Assembly (NCBI RefSeq): GCF_022682495.2
Contig: NC_071390.1
Location: forward strand, 165,875,220 to 165,939,219
Source of the DNA: Desmodus rotundus
Taxonomy: Eukaryota > Chordata > Mammalia > Chiroptera > Phyllostomidae
Direction of reading: 5' to 3'
DNA length: 64,000 nt
In this document: one piece after another, positions 1-12,337 of the stretch
How positions within the stretch are numbered: position 1 is the first letter of the stretch
Layout: each line of letters begins with the position of its first letter
Translations under genes and position numbers: made by a program
The notes under the pieces: model-generated
Told to the model about the DNA's origin: nothing
The model's input: the letters and a program-made list of their open reading frames with translations, nothing else
Database searches by the model: none

Positions 1-440
1 TCCCACCCACCTCACCTCTGGGGAAACTAAGGTTTATTAAAATAAACTCTTGAACTTTGAGATTCAGAGCACTTTCAGGTTGGTGAACACATTGAGGTGC
101 TGGGAAGGTGGCATGCCCTTCCTCCCATACCTTGTTCTAAGTATCTCTTCCACTTGGTTGTTCTGGAGCTGTATCCTTCAACAGTACACATAAGTAAAGT
201 GTTTTCCCTGTTTTGTGATCCATTCCAGCAAAACGTCAAATCTGAGAAGGGGCTGTGGGAACCCCTGGCTGAGAGCAGGCTGGTCAGAAGTACACATGGC
301 CAGAGACTTTTGACTGGCATGTGAACTGGGGGCAGTCTTGTGAAACTAAGCCCTTTAACCTGTGGGATCTGACACTACTCCAGGTAGGCGTTGTCAGAAT
401 TAAACTGAATTGTTGGACACCCAGTTGGTGTTGGAGAATT
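1..440 (+). repeat. Probable ERV LTR-type interspersed repeat
   Basis: The stretch around 85-440, including the segment TTAACCTGTGGGATCTGACA and the following CCAGGTAGGCGTTGTCAGAA, matches my memory of a dispersed mammalian LTR-like repeat. The family name is not recalled with confidence and the ends are not resolved. No coding content is supported. Confidence 0.4.
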
Positions 441-540
441 GAAGACTTGATCGGTGTTAGAAAACATCCCCAAGTAGTAATATTTATGACTCCATATATC
501 AATACCAAAGTAATTTCTATTATGTAGATTTTTAAAATAA

Positions 541-1287
541 AGAATCTAGCTTTATTCTAGGTGCAAAATTAACTAATCTCAGTAAGTTAATTTTTAACTC
601 TTGCACTGTGGCTATCTAAAACTATTCCATCTTCAAAGTGAAAATGTGCACCAATCTTTTCAAACACTTTATAATACTAAGACTCTTAATTAACCACATA
701 TGCTCTTCCAGTCTCACTTCTCCCTCCCCCCCTAAATAATCCCTCAGCATTAAAACAATGTAAGCAATAATTAGGTCCTCAAGTAACACCAACGTCAAAG
801 GAAAATGAAGCACTACCAGCGTAATAACTTAAAAGTGTGTCCTCTCAGCACAGTACCCCAAAGTTTAATGTTAAAAGTTATCTCCAACTTCATTGTTGGA
901 TATAGTTATAAAACAACACATACCATCCATATACTAAATACTATACACTTCAGAGTTGGCATGGAATTTGTTTAATAAAACTAATACAGTTATACTATAA
1001 ACGACTAAGAAAATGTACAACAATAACTTTAAGGAAAGCTACTTAGCCTGGAAAATAATTCTGTCTATAAAAGTACTTAATATGATAATAAGTTACATTT
1101 ATTCCATAATTTATAGATATTGTAATAATTTAGACTAATAGAATTTATGTTAGCATATTTAATATTCAATTCTTAAACAATTACATTGACCACAAAGTAA
1201 ACCATTCAGACAATCTTGAGACGATTAGAAAGAACAATTCATCACTAATAATCCAGAGTATTATTACTAAAAGTAATCTTAAAGCTT

Positions 1288-1318
<31 letters not shown>

Positions 1319-2389
1319 GAGAAGTAAAGAAATGCTGATGATGTTGAAAGAATATAATAAAATAAAATATAATAAAATATAATAAAATGACTGACAATAA
1401 ATGACTACTTTATGTTGGTTTCCAGTAATAGTAAAACTCAATAACCCATCAATTCATTTCATTCTACCTGATGACAGAGTATATTTAAGTACTTTTTTAA
1501 GTTGGAAACAGCATAAAATAGGATTATCCTATCATCTGTGGTTCTACAAATGAATGAAATAAATTGGACTATTTATAACTGGAAGCCATGATTCCAACAC
1601 TAATGTCACTGGGCTCTAAATACCAAAATGATTTAACCACAATGAGAAGAGATAATCTCAATAAGCACAAGTCAGTAATTTAGAGACATTAAATATAAAA
1701 TGAAAGAGTTAATATCTGATCTAATAAGCACTAAGAAATCACTATTAAGTTTTCTAGCCAGAGAAAAATACTCTCAAAGTGATATTCAAGTGGATTAGAT
1801 GAGAAAAATTTAGAGGTGATAATCTAGATACAAGATAATAAACACCTAAATCAGCAATTTTCAACTGTTTCCATCCCATGGCACACATAAACTAACTACT
1901 AAAATTCTGTGGCACATCAAATAATGTATTTTTTGCTGACCTGACAATAAAAATAATTTTAATTCATACCAAATAGCCATTGTTGTGTTGGCTATTATCA
2001 GTTTTTTTATCAATCTGGTTTAGAGATGGAGGAATCAGTAGTAACCTAAACAGAAATGAGTATTCTTAAGGTAAATACTTTATACATCAGGTCAAGAATA
2101 GATCTTCAAAGAATGTTACGGTTAGATAACAATGTGATTAAATAACAATATCACTAGAGGATGTCACTGTCATATAACATTAGCTAACAGTATAGTAAGT
2201 AATGTAATTGAGTATTATATCAACTAAAAGAGAAACTCTTCAACGGTGCCAAATACAACAAAGTGTTTCAAGAGGACTGAAAAATAACCAAGGGATTTGG
2301 TAAGAATGAGACCACAGAGGAATAAAGAAAACCACTTCTATGTAGAAACTGAGAGGAACACCAGATGAAGGGGGAAGATGAGACCACTT
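541..2389. other. AT-rich intronic sequence, few features
   Basis: No gene or clear repeat is seen apart from a (TG)14 microsatellite and an adjacent AATAAAAT-type run at about 1354-1390. The segment at 1855-2000 (TTTCAACTG ... TGGCACA) faintly resembles a hAT-derived MITE. Confidence 0.5.
1291..1318. repeat. (TG)14 microsatellite
   Basis: Fourteen uninterrupted TG units. Confidence 0.95.
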
Positions 2390-2406
2390 AAGAAACAAGG
2401 CATTAT

Positions 2407-5049
2407 CTGACTCTCTAAGATGGCAGTGGAGTACATGGAAGCTACACTAACCTCCTCCCAGGACCAAACTGGAATTACAACTAAATTACAGAAAAATCAC
2501 TGAATAAGCTACTGATCACTAGCTGAAGGGAAGTCTCATAATCAAGACTTACAGAAGAAACAACATCACTACAACAAGACTGGTAGAGAGTGCAGAGATG
2601 CACAAGCATTGGCTGGGCTCTCATGGCTGGCAAGTGAAGTGCTAGAGGAATATTTCAGCAGCCGGGTGGGTTCCCTCTGAGAAGTGTGGGGACTAAACCC
2701 CAAGCCAGGCTCCCCAGTCTAGAGCCCCAGATACATCAATACTGCAATACATCAAAAAGACCATACACCATGATCAAGCAGGATTCTTTCTGGTAATGCA
2801 AGCTTGGTACAACATTCACAAATCAATAAATGTGATTCACCACATAAATAAAATGAAGGATAAAAGTCACATGATCACATCAATAGATATAGAAAAAGCA
2901 TTTGATAAAATCCGGCACCCATTTATAAAAACTCTCAGCAAAGTGGGAATAGAGGGAACATACATAAACATAATAAAGGCCATATATGACGAACCCACTG
3001 CCAGCACCATACTCAATAAAAAACTAGATGTGTTCCCCTTGAGATTGGAAACAAGACAGACATGTCTACTTTCACCTCTCTTATAGTACTGAAGTCCTAG
3101 CCATAACAATCAGACAGAAAGAAGAAATAAAAAGCATCCAAATAGGAAAGGAAGAAGTAAACTGTCATTATTTGCAGATAACATGATACCTACCATACAT
3201 AGATAACCCTAAAGATTTCACCTAGAAACTACTAGAACTGATAAATGATTTTAGTAAAGTAGCAGGATACAAAATAATATCCAGAAATCAGTTCCATTTT
3301 TATATGCCAGTAATGAACTATCAAAAAGGGAAACTAAGGAAACAATTTGCTTTCCTTATAATTCCATTCCATTTCCATTTGTAATTGCTTTAAAAATAAT
3401 GAAATACTAGGAATAAATCTTACCAAGGATGTAAAGGACCTGTACTCAGAAAATTATGAGACACTGAAAAAAGAAATTAAAGAAGATACAAATAAGTGGA
3501 AGCACATACCATGTTCACAGATAGAAAGGACTGACATCATTAAAATGTCCATAATACCCAAGCAATCTATAGATTTAATGCTATTCCTATCAAGATACCA
3601 ATGATGTAATATTTGGGAAAATATTTGTTCACAGAACTGGAACAAATAGCAACAGAGATCCTGAGAAAAAAGAATAAGGATGGAGAAATAAAGCTACCTA
3701 ATATCAAACTATACAATTCAACATAAGGTCACAGTCACCAAAACAGCAATGGTACTGGTATGAAAACAGACACATAGATCAATGGAACAGGATAGAGAAC
3801 CCACAAATAAACCCACACCTTTTTAGCCAATTAATATTTGACAGAGGAAGCAAGCACATACAATGAGCTAAAGATAGTTTATTCAATAAATGGCTGTGGG
3901 AAAATTGAACAGATACGTGCAGAAAAATGAAACTAGACCAACTTCTTACACCACCCACAAGAATAAATTCAAAATGGATTGAAGACTTAAATGTCAGACA
4001 CAAAACCATAAAAATCCTGGCAAAAAACATGGGCAATAAAATCTCGGACATTGCTCATAGAATTATTTATTTTTCCTGATATATCTCCTCAGGCAAGGGA
4101 AACAAAAGGAAAATTAAATGATGGGACTATATCAAGCTAAAAATCTTTTACAAAGCAAAGGAAATCATTGACAAAATAAAAAGACAACCCACTAAATGGG
4201 AGAACAAATTTGCCAATACATCTGATAAGGGGTTAATATCCAAAATTTATTAAGAACTTATAAAATTCAACATCAAAAAAACAAACAATCCAATTTAAAA
4301 AATGGGCAAAGGACCTGAATGGACACTTCTCCAAAGAGGACATAGACGTGGCCAATAGACATATGAAAAGATGCTCAACATCAGTAATCATCAGAGAAAT
4401 GCAAATTAAAACATCAATGAGGTTTATGCGAACAGTAAGTGCTGGCGAGACGTGGAGAAAGGGGGACCCTTTTGCACTGTTGGTGGGAATGCAGACTGGT
4501 GCAGTCACTGTGGACAGCACAAAAAATTAAAAATGGATCTGCCTTATGATCCAGAGATCCACTTTCAGGAATTTATCTGAAGACACCTGAAACACTAATT
4601 CGAAAGAATATAAGCATGCCTATGTTCATTGCAGCGTTATTTACAATCACCAGGATCTGGAATCAGCCCAAGTGTCCATCAGTGGATGAGTAGATAAAAC
4701 AACTATGGTACATACACACAATGGAATACCATTTGGCCGTAAAAATGGATGGACCTGTAAACATTATGCTAAGTCAAATAAGCCAGTCAGAGAAAGACAA
4801 ACATCATATGATCTCACTCATATGTGGAATCTAATGAACAAACTGAACTAACAAGCAAAATAGAGACAGACTCATAGAGAGCAGGCTGACAGCTGTCGGA
4901 GGGGAGGGATTAGGGGGTTAGAAAGATCAAGCAAAAAGGAAAAAGGACCCCATGGGCATGGATTACAAGTGTGGTGGTTGGGGGTGGGGGGGTGCGGTTA
5001 TAAGGGGAATAAATGACAATGAAAAAACATAATAAAAATACTAATAAGG
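2407..5049 (+). mobile_element. L1 retrotransposon with its 5' end kept but the middle deleted
   Basis: The first 330 bases (from the CTAAGATGGC motif) look like an L1 5' UTR. At about 2736 the sequence jumps straight into the ORF2 reverse-transcriptase region. An open 96-codon stretch at 2796-3086 reads [11 protein letters not shown] and then [10 protein letters not shown], which is typical of L1 RT. The sequence then follows ORF2 to its C-terminus and a G-rich 3' UTR ending ATAAAAATAC. ORF1 and the endonuclease are missing. Flanks AAGAAACAAGGCATTAT (2390-2406) and AAGAAATAAAGCATGAT (5050-5066) agree at 14 of 17 bases and look like a target-site duplication. Many stops and frameshifts make it dead. 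Confidence 0.85.
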
Positions 5050-5114
5050 AAGAAATAAAGCATGATTTTTTGTACAATGGGTACAGGTTGTTATATAGAT
5101 AACCCCCAATAAAC

Positions 5115-5530
5115 CACATCTCCTGGTATTCATGCCCTATATAATCCCTCCCACTGGACTCTGAGCTTAGCCAAACTTGCTTTAGCCAATCTGATATTAA
5201 CAGGCACTGTCAAGCAGAGACATGATAAGCACTTTCACATGGGAACTTGTTTTCTTAGAACACTGCCACTTGGAAGCCAGCTGCCATACTGTAAGGAAGC
5301 CTGAGCTAGACTCCTGAATGATTAAGAGGTCACATGGAGAGAGACTCTGGATAAGAGGGAATCTTAAATATTCCAGACCCGGCAGAGCTCCCAACTAAGT
5401 GGAACTGCCATAGGGACCTCAGCCCCAACTCAAGGGTACAGAAAAGGTGCTAGCTAAGCAGTCAACCCAGAAAATCGGAAGAAATAATAAAGTGTTGTAT
5501 TTTAAGCCATTAAATTTTGTGGCAATAGAG
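5115..5530 (+). mobile_element. MaLR-type (MLT1-like) solo LTR
   Basis: Ends with the typical 3' signature of these LTRs, AATAAAGTGTTGTATTTTAA followed by GCCATTAAATTTTGTGGCAA. The upstream part (TTAGCCAAACTTGCTTTAGC, CTGCCATACTGTAAGGAAGC) also fits. No internal retroviral sequence is attached. Confidence 0.65.
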
Positions 5531-5781
5531 TCAGAAAAAAATACATGTTTGAGAAATCCAAGAACCTGAGACTAAGGATTCTTAAAAAACTGGGTAAACT
5601 TGATATACACATGAAGGAAAAAAAGGGGGGGAAAACACATAAATACAAAGGGAAAAATTAAAATGTAAAGAGACAAACAAAAGATGTTGAAGGAGTTGAG
5701 TCATATAACGAATAATGGGAAAATTTAATACTAAAACCTCGTTGTGTGTTATGGGAATACAAGAGAAATTTTTCCACCTAC

Positions 5782-5912
5782 TTCATCACTTTCATCTACT
5801 TCAATTCCACCATCTTTGTCATCATCCATTTGTTTATGTATTGTTTGAAGAGCTTCCAGACTAAATCTATCTTCTTCCGTAAAGCATGGGGGACTCAGTG
5901 ACATGCAGGGAT
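5782..5912 (-). CDS. STIM2: STIM2 exon 2 (start of luminal EF-hand)
   Basis: This 131-base exon completes codon 135 and encodes residues 136-178 of the window's STIM2, ending in phase 0. It starts PCMSLSPPC and contains the first helix of the canonical EF-hand and its calcium loop at residues 164-175, read as DDDKDGGIEVDE. Asp occupies loop positions 1, 3 and 5, Gly position 6, Ile position 8 and the bidentate Glu position 12, so the site looks intact. In STIM proteins this loop senses ER luminal calcium. The acceptor is a good pyrimidine stretch ending TTCTATTTCAG (minus strand, reading from about 5925), and the donor is GTAGGT at 5781-5776. The reading frame is open throughout. Exon 3, expected to begin with Phe-Ile-Arg-Glu, is not in the window. 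Confidence 0.96.
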
Positions 5913-6054
5913 CTGAAATAGAACAAAGAGCAATTACTAACTTGCCACACCAAATACAGGCAATAGTTAGAAGGTATAATTTTTTTAAAACTCAACAAAT
6001 TGAATTTCAAACTAAGTCAAACTAAGAGGCTTTTAAAAGAACATTGTAACAATA

Positions 6055-6240
6055 GCCAGAGGGGAGTGGGGAGGGGATAGTGGGGAGAGGGGTCTATAGG
6101 AGCTACTATAAAGGACGCAAGGACAAAATCAAGGGGGAGGGTAGAGGTGGAGGAGGGAGGTGGGACTGGCTGGGGTGGGGTGGACAGATGGGGAGAAAAT
6201 GCAGACAACTGTAACTGAATAAAAATAAATTAATTAATTA
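6055..6240 (+). mobile_element. 5'-truncated L1 3' UTR
   Basis: A G-rich stretch followed by GGGGAGAAAATGCAGACAAC, TGTAACTGAATAAAAATAAA and an AATTAATT tail, the form of an L1 3' end. Only about 185 bases remain. Confidence 0.7.
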
Positions 6241-6244
6241 AAAG

Positions 6245-7900
6245 TCTAACAGTATTCTTCAAATCAAAAGTATAATATATGAACACAAATGACTAAAAAT
6301 AAATAATTCAACTTAATTGATATTAGGCAACTACAACCAGGAATTATACCAGTAGTAACTTGAGGTTGTCTACATTCTTCAACATCTTTACTAATTTCTT
6401 CTTATGTAACCCATTGTATTTACCAATTATCTCCCTTTTTGGGGGAATTCATCCCCAAAAAAGATGAATACCTCCTTAAAAAAAAAAAACTAATAATCAC
6501 AGAATACAAGGTGCTATTCTTTGTATAAAACAGTTTAAATAAAACGTAAGTCCTAGGAAAATATCACAAAGAATACAAGAAAAGGAAATGTAGAATATTT
6601 ATATGACCCTTAAGGACTTTTTTTCATTTTTCTATTTGAGAGAATCCAAGAGTTAACCCATATGACTTTTTTAAATGCACAACTTCTACATTCAACAAGA
6701 AAAAGCCACAAAAAGACTGAAGTTTTAAAAATCTTGTTCCTGATGGCTCCCTTAATATATATTTACTGGTTAAAACTCTTCCTATGGGAAATATGTGAAT
6801 CCTCACATTCAGGTTGTCGAAAACTATCAGTTTAGAGAGAGACTGTGGGGTTTTTCATGGCTTAAAATCAGATTGATAAAAATCACCCCTTGTGTACTAA
6901 CCCAGTAAACCATAATGGAAAAGCACTGACAAAACTTCATTCACACCCAAGCTGGCTACTGGTGATGGACTGACAAATTTCAGCCACTTGCTTCTACCAG
7001 TTCTCTAAAATAATATCCCTTTAAAACATCTTCAGGATTATATATATTCCAGAAGTAGTACAACCTTAAAATTTAAAGTGATTATTAGCATAATAGAGGG
7101 TTAGCCTCTAAAATAAACTGAGTAGACTAGATGCTTACTTATTAAGAACTTATTTCAGGTATAATAATCTAAGAGTATCTAATTCTGTGCTTAAAAGAAA
7201 AATGCAGGAAGATAAGCCAATGCTGGAGACCAACTAATAATTTTATTTTCTAAAATACAATGCAAATCAGCATTATGACCATGTGCCACTTACAGCCTGT
7301 TTTGATGATTTAACATTTTGAATAGTTTTAATTCCAAACCCAATTGTTATTCTGTTAGTCTGGGGAGGTAAAGAAACAGAAAAGGAAATTCTATAGAAAT
7401 GGAAAATGCAATTATAAGTTATTTGACATATGCATATGTGTATATATAACATTTAAAAAGTCTGATCAAGATTTGCTAAATAAGAACTTACAGGCAAATA
7501 GTCAATTATCCCTAATTCACAAAACAACCAGGATCCTGATATGCCTACAAATTTGAACTCATTTATAGTTATTTTGAGTGGATGCAAAGTAAAAGATAAG
7601 TTCTCAGGTTTCATAACAACTTATTGTGTAATGATCTGTGTAAAATGTGTTACTGCCTCCAGTAAACCTACTTTTCAAACACATTTTTTTTTTCCTCATC
7701 AAATATATGAAGTGAAGTGTTGTTGCAACAAGTATGTAAGGAAAGGGTCAGCAACTTTTAATTATTTAATAAACACTTATCTAATAAAACATTAACTTTA
7801 TAGTTCTACTTCAGGATGTAACTTCCTCATGAAACATTTCATAAATACCATCTCCTAGTGATTACTTCCTTCTCTGAACATCATTCCATCCACTGCAACA
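6245..7900. other. Intronic sequence without recognised features
   Basis: AT-rich, with no coding potential, RNA gene or clear repeat seen. Short A-runs occur at about 6478-6489. Confidence 0.5.
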
Positions 7901-7904
7901 GACC

Positions 7905-8110
7905 TACCTTATGTCAGACACTGGAAATACTACAGTGAACAACAGAGATGGAAATTCCTCATCAAACTTACATGCTAGTGGTGCATGCAGATAAGCATAA
8001 CAAGATAAACAAGTAGAAAGAGTAGCATGTTAATAGTGGTTATTACTACCACTAACAAAAAAAACCAGAGTAAAGAGCAGATATAAAATGCCAAGGGATT
8101 TGAAATTTTC
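7905..8110 (+). repeat. L2-like fragment
   Basis: TCAGACACTGGAAATACTAC, AGTGAACAACAGAGATGG and TTACATGCTAGTGG follow the usual order of an L2 segment. Degenerate and short. Confidence 0.5.
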
Positions 8111-8759
8111 AATTATATCTGTATTCTCAAACCATTCTACCTAAGTCCTCACTTAATGTTGTACTGTATTAATTTCTAATTACTTTATGAATCATTTTGT
8201 CTGCACAATTAACTTACTAAGAAGGCTGGGACTACATTCTTCCTTTTCTCAAATGTTCATAATATGCAGGACACACTGTTGGGCACATGTGGGGCTTCTA
8301 ATAAATTAACTATCACACATTAACTAACAAAAGTTCTAGGCAAACCAGCATCAAGGATTAGAAACTAACGTGATAATAAGATTATCCAGTACTCAAAAAA
8401 GCTCACCAGTACTCAAAAAGGTCTAGTGAGAAAGAAGGCACATGGACAATATATTCAGTTATGTACCACTGAGAACGTTAGCCATAGGGTGTTACCTAAT
8501 ACAGAACGGGAAAGAAAACTCAGAAGCTTTCTAGAGGTAACTTTGGGAGTTTTAAATGACGTGTGATTGATGACATTGGCAAGGAGTGAAAAGCATGCCT
8601 GGAAAAAGAAACGTCCTATGTTCGTTCAGTGGCATAAAAACAACATGGAACATTGAGAGAAATGCAAATGGTTAACATATCTGGAGTACAGAAAACATGT
8701 GGAAAAGAGCTAAAAGATCAGGTAAGACATTGATAAGAGGCCAGATCTATAAAAGTGAT

Positions 8760-8995
8760 TTTCCACCCTAGGAACTTCGATTTTTAATCCTGAAGACTAT
8801 TAGAAGTCCATAGAATCAAGGAGAGGACTAACAATCAGATTTGTTACAGACAGATCATTCTGGTGACAGCAAAGGACGGGCTGGAGGCGAGACTCGGAGG
8901 CACAGCTGTCACACAGCACTACAGCAACAGTCCACCGTCCCTGCCTCCAAGGAATGCAGTAGGTAAATGATGAAGACTGCTCTAGGGTTTGGTGT
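8760..8995 (+). repeat. L2-like fragment
   Basis: The phrase ACAGATCATTCTGGTGACAG followed by a purine-rich stretch resembles the 3' half of L2. Weakly supported. Confidence 0.35.
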
Positions 8996-10890
8996 TTTGC
9001 CAAGTTCAAGGAGCAGGAGGAAAGAGAGACAAGAGTTGGGGACATGGCAAGAGTAATTCATTTCTCCATATAAAATTTCATCTCCTTTTGGTACAATGAC
9101 TCGAGGCCTACAAATCTAACTTAGAGTGGTTGGGAATTCTGAACTCCAATATCTGTTTTAAAGTCTTCTACATTTCTTTTTCAGTTGTTTCTCTTCTAGG
9201 TTAATTCAGCACAAGTAATCATTTTAACTCAAATTACTGACCTAAATTTCTTTTAAAGTAGTATTATGAGCCATTAGAAAAGATCCATGCCTATAATGAA
9301 TGAGATACAAGGACAGTTTACAAGGACAATGGCAAAACCACCAAAATCGTTGCCCTTTGCCAACATCTCATAGACATCTACCTGAGCTACCCAAAATGCA
9401 CCAGTGCACATCATGTACTCCATACCAAAACAAGTTTCTCCACTAAACAGATTTCACTTGTTCACTTAAACATGATATGGAGTGCCCATGATGGGCTGGG
9501 CCCTCTGGTTGGTGTGGGGCACCCAATATGACAACTAAGACAAACTTCTCCCCTCAGTACCCTAACCTTGTTTTAAATGCAACATTGTGTGACATTATCT
9601 TTTCAGTATTACACTCTGAGCATTCCTGTCTTTTCTCAGCTATTTTAATAAATACTATTACGTATAATTAAGTAAAATAATGCTTGAAGATATAAATTCA
9701 TTAAAATATATTACAAAAATTAAGCACATCTGTGTGTAAGTGTAAATTGTTAAGCTAGTGAGACTTCACGGAAATTAAATGTCCAAGGAGCCATTCTGAT
9801 TATGCCACTCTCCAAGGATTTAGCAGAACTCATCAGGAGTTAAGAGACACAGAGACACGGGTGGGACAGTGTCAGACTTGTGTAAAAGAGATTCAGGTAG
9901 CTGCAGAATGTGGATTTAAGAAACGCAGGCTGGAGGTAGGGAGATATTTTATTACCCCAAGCAACAAGGTCTAAACTAAAGCTGTGCTAAAAGGTGAGAT
10001 GGAAGGGGCAGATTATAAAAATATTTACAAGAGAAGGTTTACTAATTCCTACACTTGTCATTCATTCCACTACGGTAGGCAGCACCCGTTAAATAGAGAT
10101 GTCATCATTCAGGAAAAGGCCTTATTCATTATCAAACAAAAAGATAACTATCATTTTCCTTTGTAGTTTGTAATTTTAGACAAAGATACATCTAGATATA
10201 TAAATGAAATTGCTGATTGATTAGATACTAAACACTAAATGCATATTATTTTAATCTTTTTTTTGACTTCGTTAACAACAGGAAGACTGTTCTTACTGAC
10301 AATCCAAGAAACTCCACCTACCACATGATAGATTGGAACACTGCAACAGCTTCCCTTCCAGCTCAAGATAGAAGGAAAAGACAAGATGCAGGGTGGCATC
10401 AAATTGGTAGAAATTTGCCTAGGAGGACACGCTGTCAAAAAGACTGACAATACTGCATTCTTCCTGCCTGCAGAACTCAATCAGAAATTTCTAAGAAATT
10501 ATTTAGAATGATCAAGAATGGAATAAAAGAAGTCATTCATAAAACAATGCTCATCATTTTGAGTAATATTAGCTTTGCTTCCTGAAATGACTGTGTAAAT
10601 TCTATACTGAAAAGTCTTAGTTACATTATTACTATAATCTAGGCATAAATTCCACTTCCATCTAAAGTTCAATGGATTTGTGACTAAAAGACATTATTAT
10701 TATCCTAAATGTGGCTACACTCTTAACAATTAAGAGCAAGTTCTTTCCAGATCAGCAGTCTATAGATGATGAGAACTGAGCCTATCTTCTGAACACAAAC
10801 TTTTAGATCCCAGTATTTTTGACAGGGAAGAGAAATAAGTGAGAACATCTGTATGACCTTTAATTTTTAAAAGCTCAAATCCAATTCCCT
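8996..10890. other. Intronic sequence without recognised features
   Basis: No gene or confident repeat. The open frames here are short and show no domain. Confidence 0.5.
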
Positions 10891-10894
10891 CCTT

Positions 10895-11275
10895 TCCATA
10901 TCTCCACTCCTGCCATTAATGACAACCTCATCACTTCTCCCACAGCTTTCCTGTAGGTCTCCCTACTGTGAGTACACCCGCACTACAAATAAATTCCCTT
11001 TTATGGCCATCTTATCTTTGTAAGAATATGAAGCTGGTCACATCATTCCTCCTGCTGAAATCCTTCGGTACCTCCCAATCCCCCAAAGGATGAAGTCCAG
11101 TCTCCACAGCACAAAATACAAGATGCATTCTGATCCCTTAAGAATCACTTCACCAGTGATTCACCTCTATAAAGTCTTCCTGACCTTCCTAACAGTTAGA
11201 TGCTTCCTATTCTCCACTCTTACAGCACACTGTGCATAACTATTATAATTGCAAGTAACTGTTTACCTATCAATC
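10895..11275 (+). repeat. L2 fragment
   Basis: CTGGTCACATCATTCCTCCT, GCTGAAATCCTTCGGTACCT and ATGAAGTCCAGTCTCCACAG match the common 3' part of L2 read on the plus strand. Confidence 0.7.
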
Positions 11276-11307
11276 CACATTCTACCTAAATAATCACACC
11301 ACCACCA

Positions 11308-11465
11308 ACTTTGGAGTCAGACATGAGCTCAAATCTCAATTCCATTATTTACTAACCATGTTAATCTTCAGCAAACCTCTTAACATCTTTGGTTCTTAGT
11401 TTCCTCAGCTGCAAAATTAGCATAAAATATTCACCCTCATGCATTCCTATGAATAGCAATGAAAA
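11308..11465 (+). repeat. MIR SINE
   Basis: TTTGGAGTCAGACATGAGCT ... AACCTCTTAACATCTTTGGT ... TTTCCTCAGCTGCAAAATTA follow the MIR core in order. Confidence 0.75.
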
Positions 11466-11634
11466 AATATAAATAAAAATAATACAGAGTTCCAGAAAAC
11501 CTATAGAACTGTAGTGCAGCTAATAACATCCATAAAACCTAAAAAAAAAAAATACCCTAACATTTATGATATAAAGGAACTAAACTTTGTCTATGGTGGG
11601 TACAAGTTCTACCTTTGTGATGAAACTGCATGTA

Positions 11635-12162
11635 CAGATGATCCCTGACTTAATTGATGGTTTGACTTACAATTTTTCAACTTTATGATGATGTGAAAGC
11701 ATTATGCATTCAGTAGAACCTGTACTTTGAATTTTGATCTTTTCCCAGGCCAGCAATGTGCAGTATGATACGCTCTTGTGATGCTGGGCACTGGCAGCAA
11801 ACCTCTCAGCTCCCAGTCAGCCGCATAATCACAAGGGTGAACAACTGATACTCTACAGTATACTGTGATTTCCAGCATTTTTTTGGATATTGTTTTTTGT
11901 GTTTTCAAATCCCCTCAAGTCTACAAAACACCTGTGTCCCCCGCGGCTGGTGAGAAGAGAAAGGCAATTACTCTTGAGATGAAACTCCAGATAATTGCCC
12001 AACTGTAGGCTAATGGAAGTGTTCTGTTATGCTTAAGGTAGACTAGACTAAGCAATGACATTTGGTGGGTGAAGTACACCAAATGCATTTCTGACTTACA
12101 ATATTTTCAACCTACAATAAGTTTATTAGGACGTGACCCTGTTGTAAGTCAAGGAGCATCTG
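11635..12162 (+). mobile_element. Tigger-family DNA transposon, deleted
   Basis: The left end CAGATGATCCCTGACTTAA pairs with the right end (reverse complement CAGATGCTCCTTGACTTAC), and a TA duplication flanks the element (11633-11634 and 12163-12164). Inside, one frame at about 11935-12000 reads PAAGEKRKAITLEMKLQII, the start of a CENP-B-type DNA-binding domain as in Tigger/pogo transposases. The DDE domain is missing, so it cannot move itself. Confidence 0.85.
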
Positions 12163-12337
12163 TAATGAGCTTTATTCTTTTTTAAAGTCCTGTTTTTCAG
12201 AGAAAAAAATGTCACAAGCTTATACAACAGCTAAAGTAACATTGAACCTTATCTTCACAGGTGTAGCCATACTTAATCTCACAAAATAGATTTAAAAATA
12301 AGAAGAGAAAAAAATGAATATTTTATAATGGTAAGTA

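Larger units (their letters stand above)
1..5781 (-). other. STIM2: STIM2 intron 2 (partial)
   Basis: The donor GTAGGT begins at 5781 on the minus strand. The intron runs out of the window on the left without reaching exon 3. It contains one L1 and two LTR-like sequences, described separately. Confidence 0.88.

Noticed and set aside
1181..1441. Open frame with a His-Thr repeat
   Set aside because: It is a translation of the (TG)14 microsatellite on the opposite strand.
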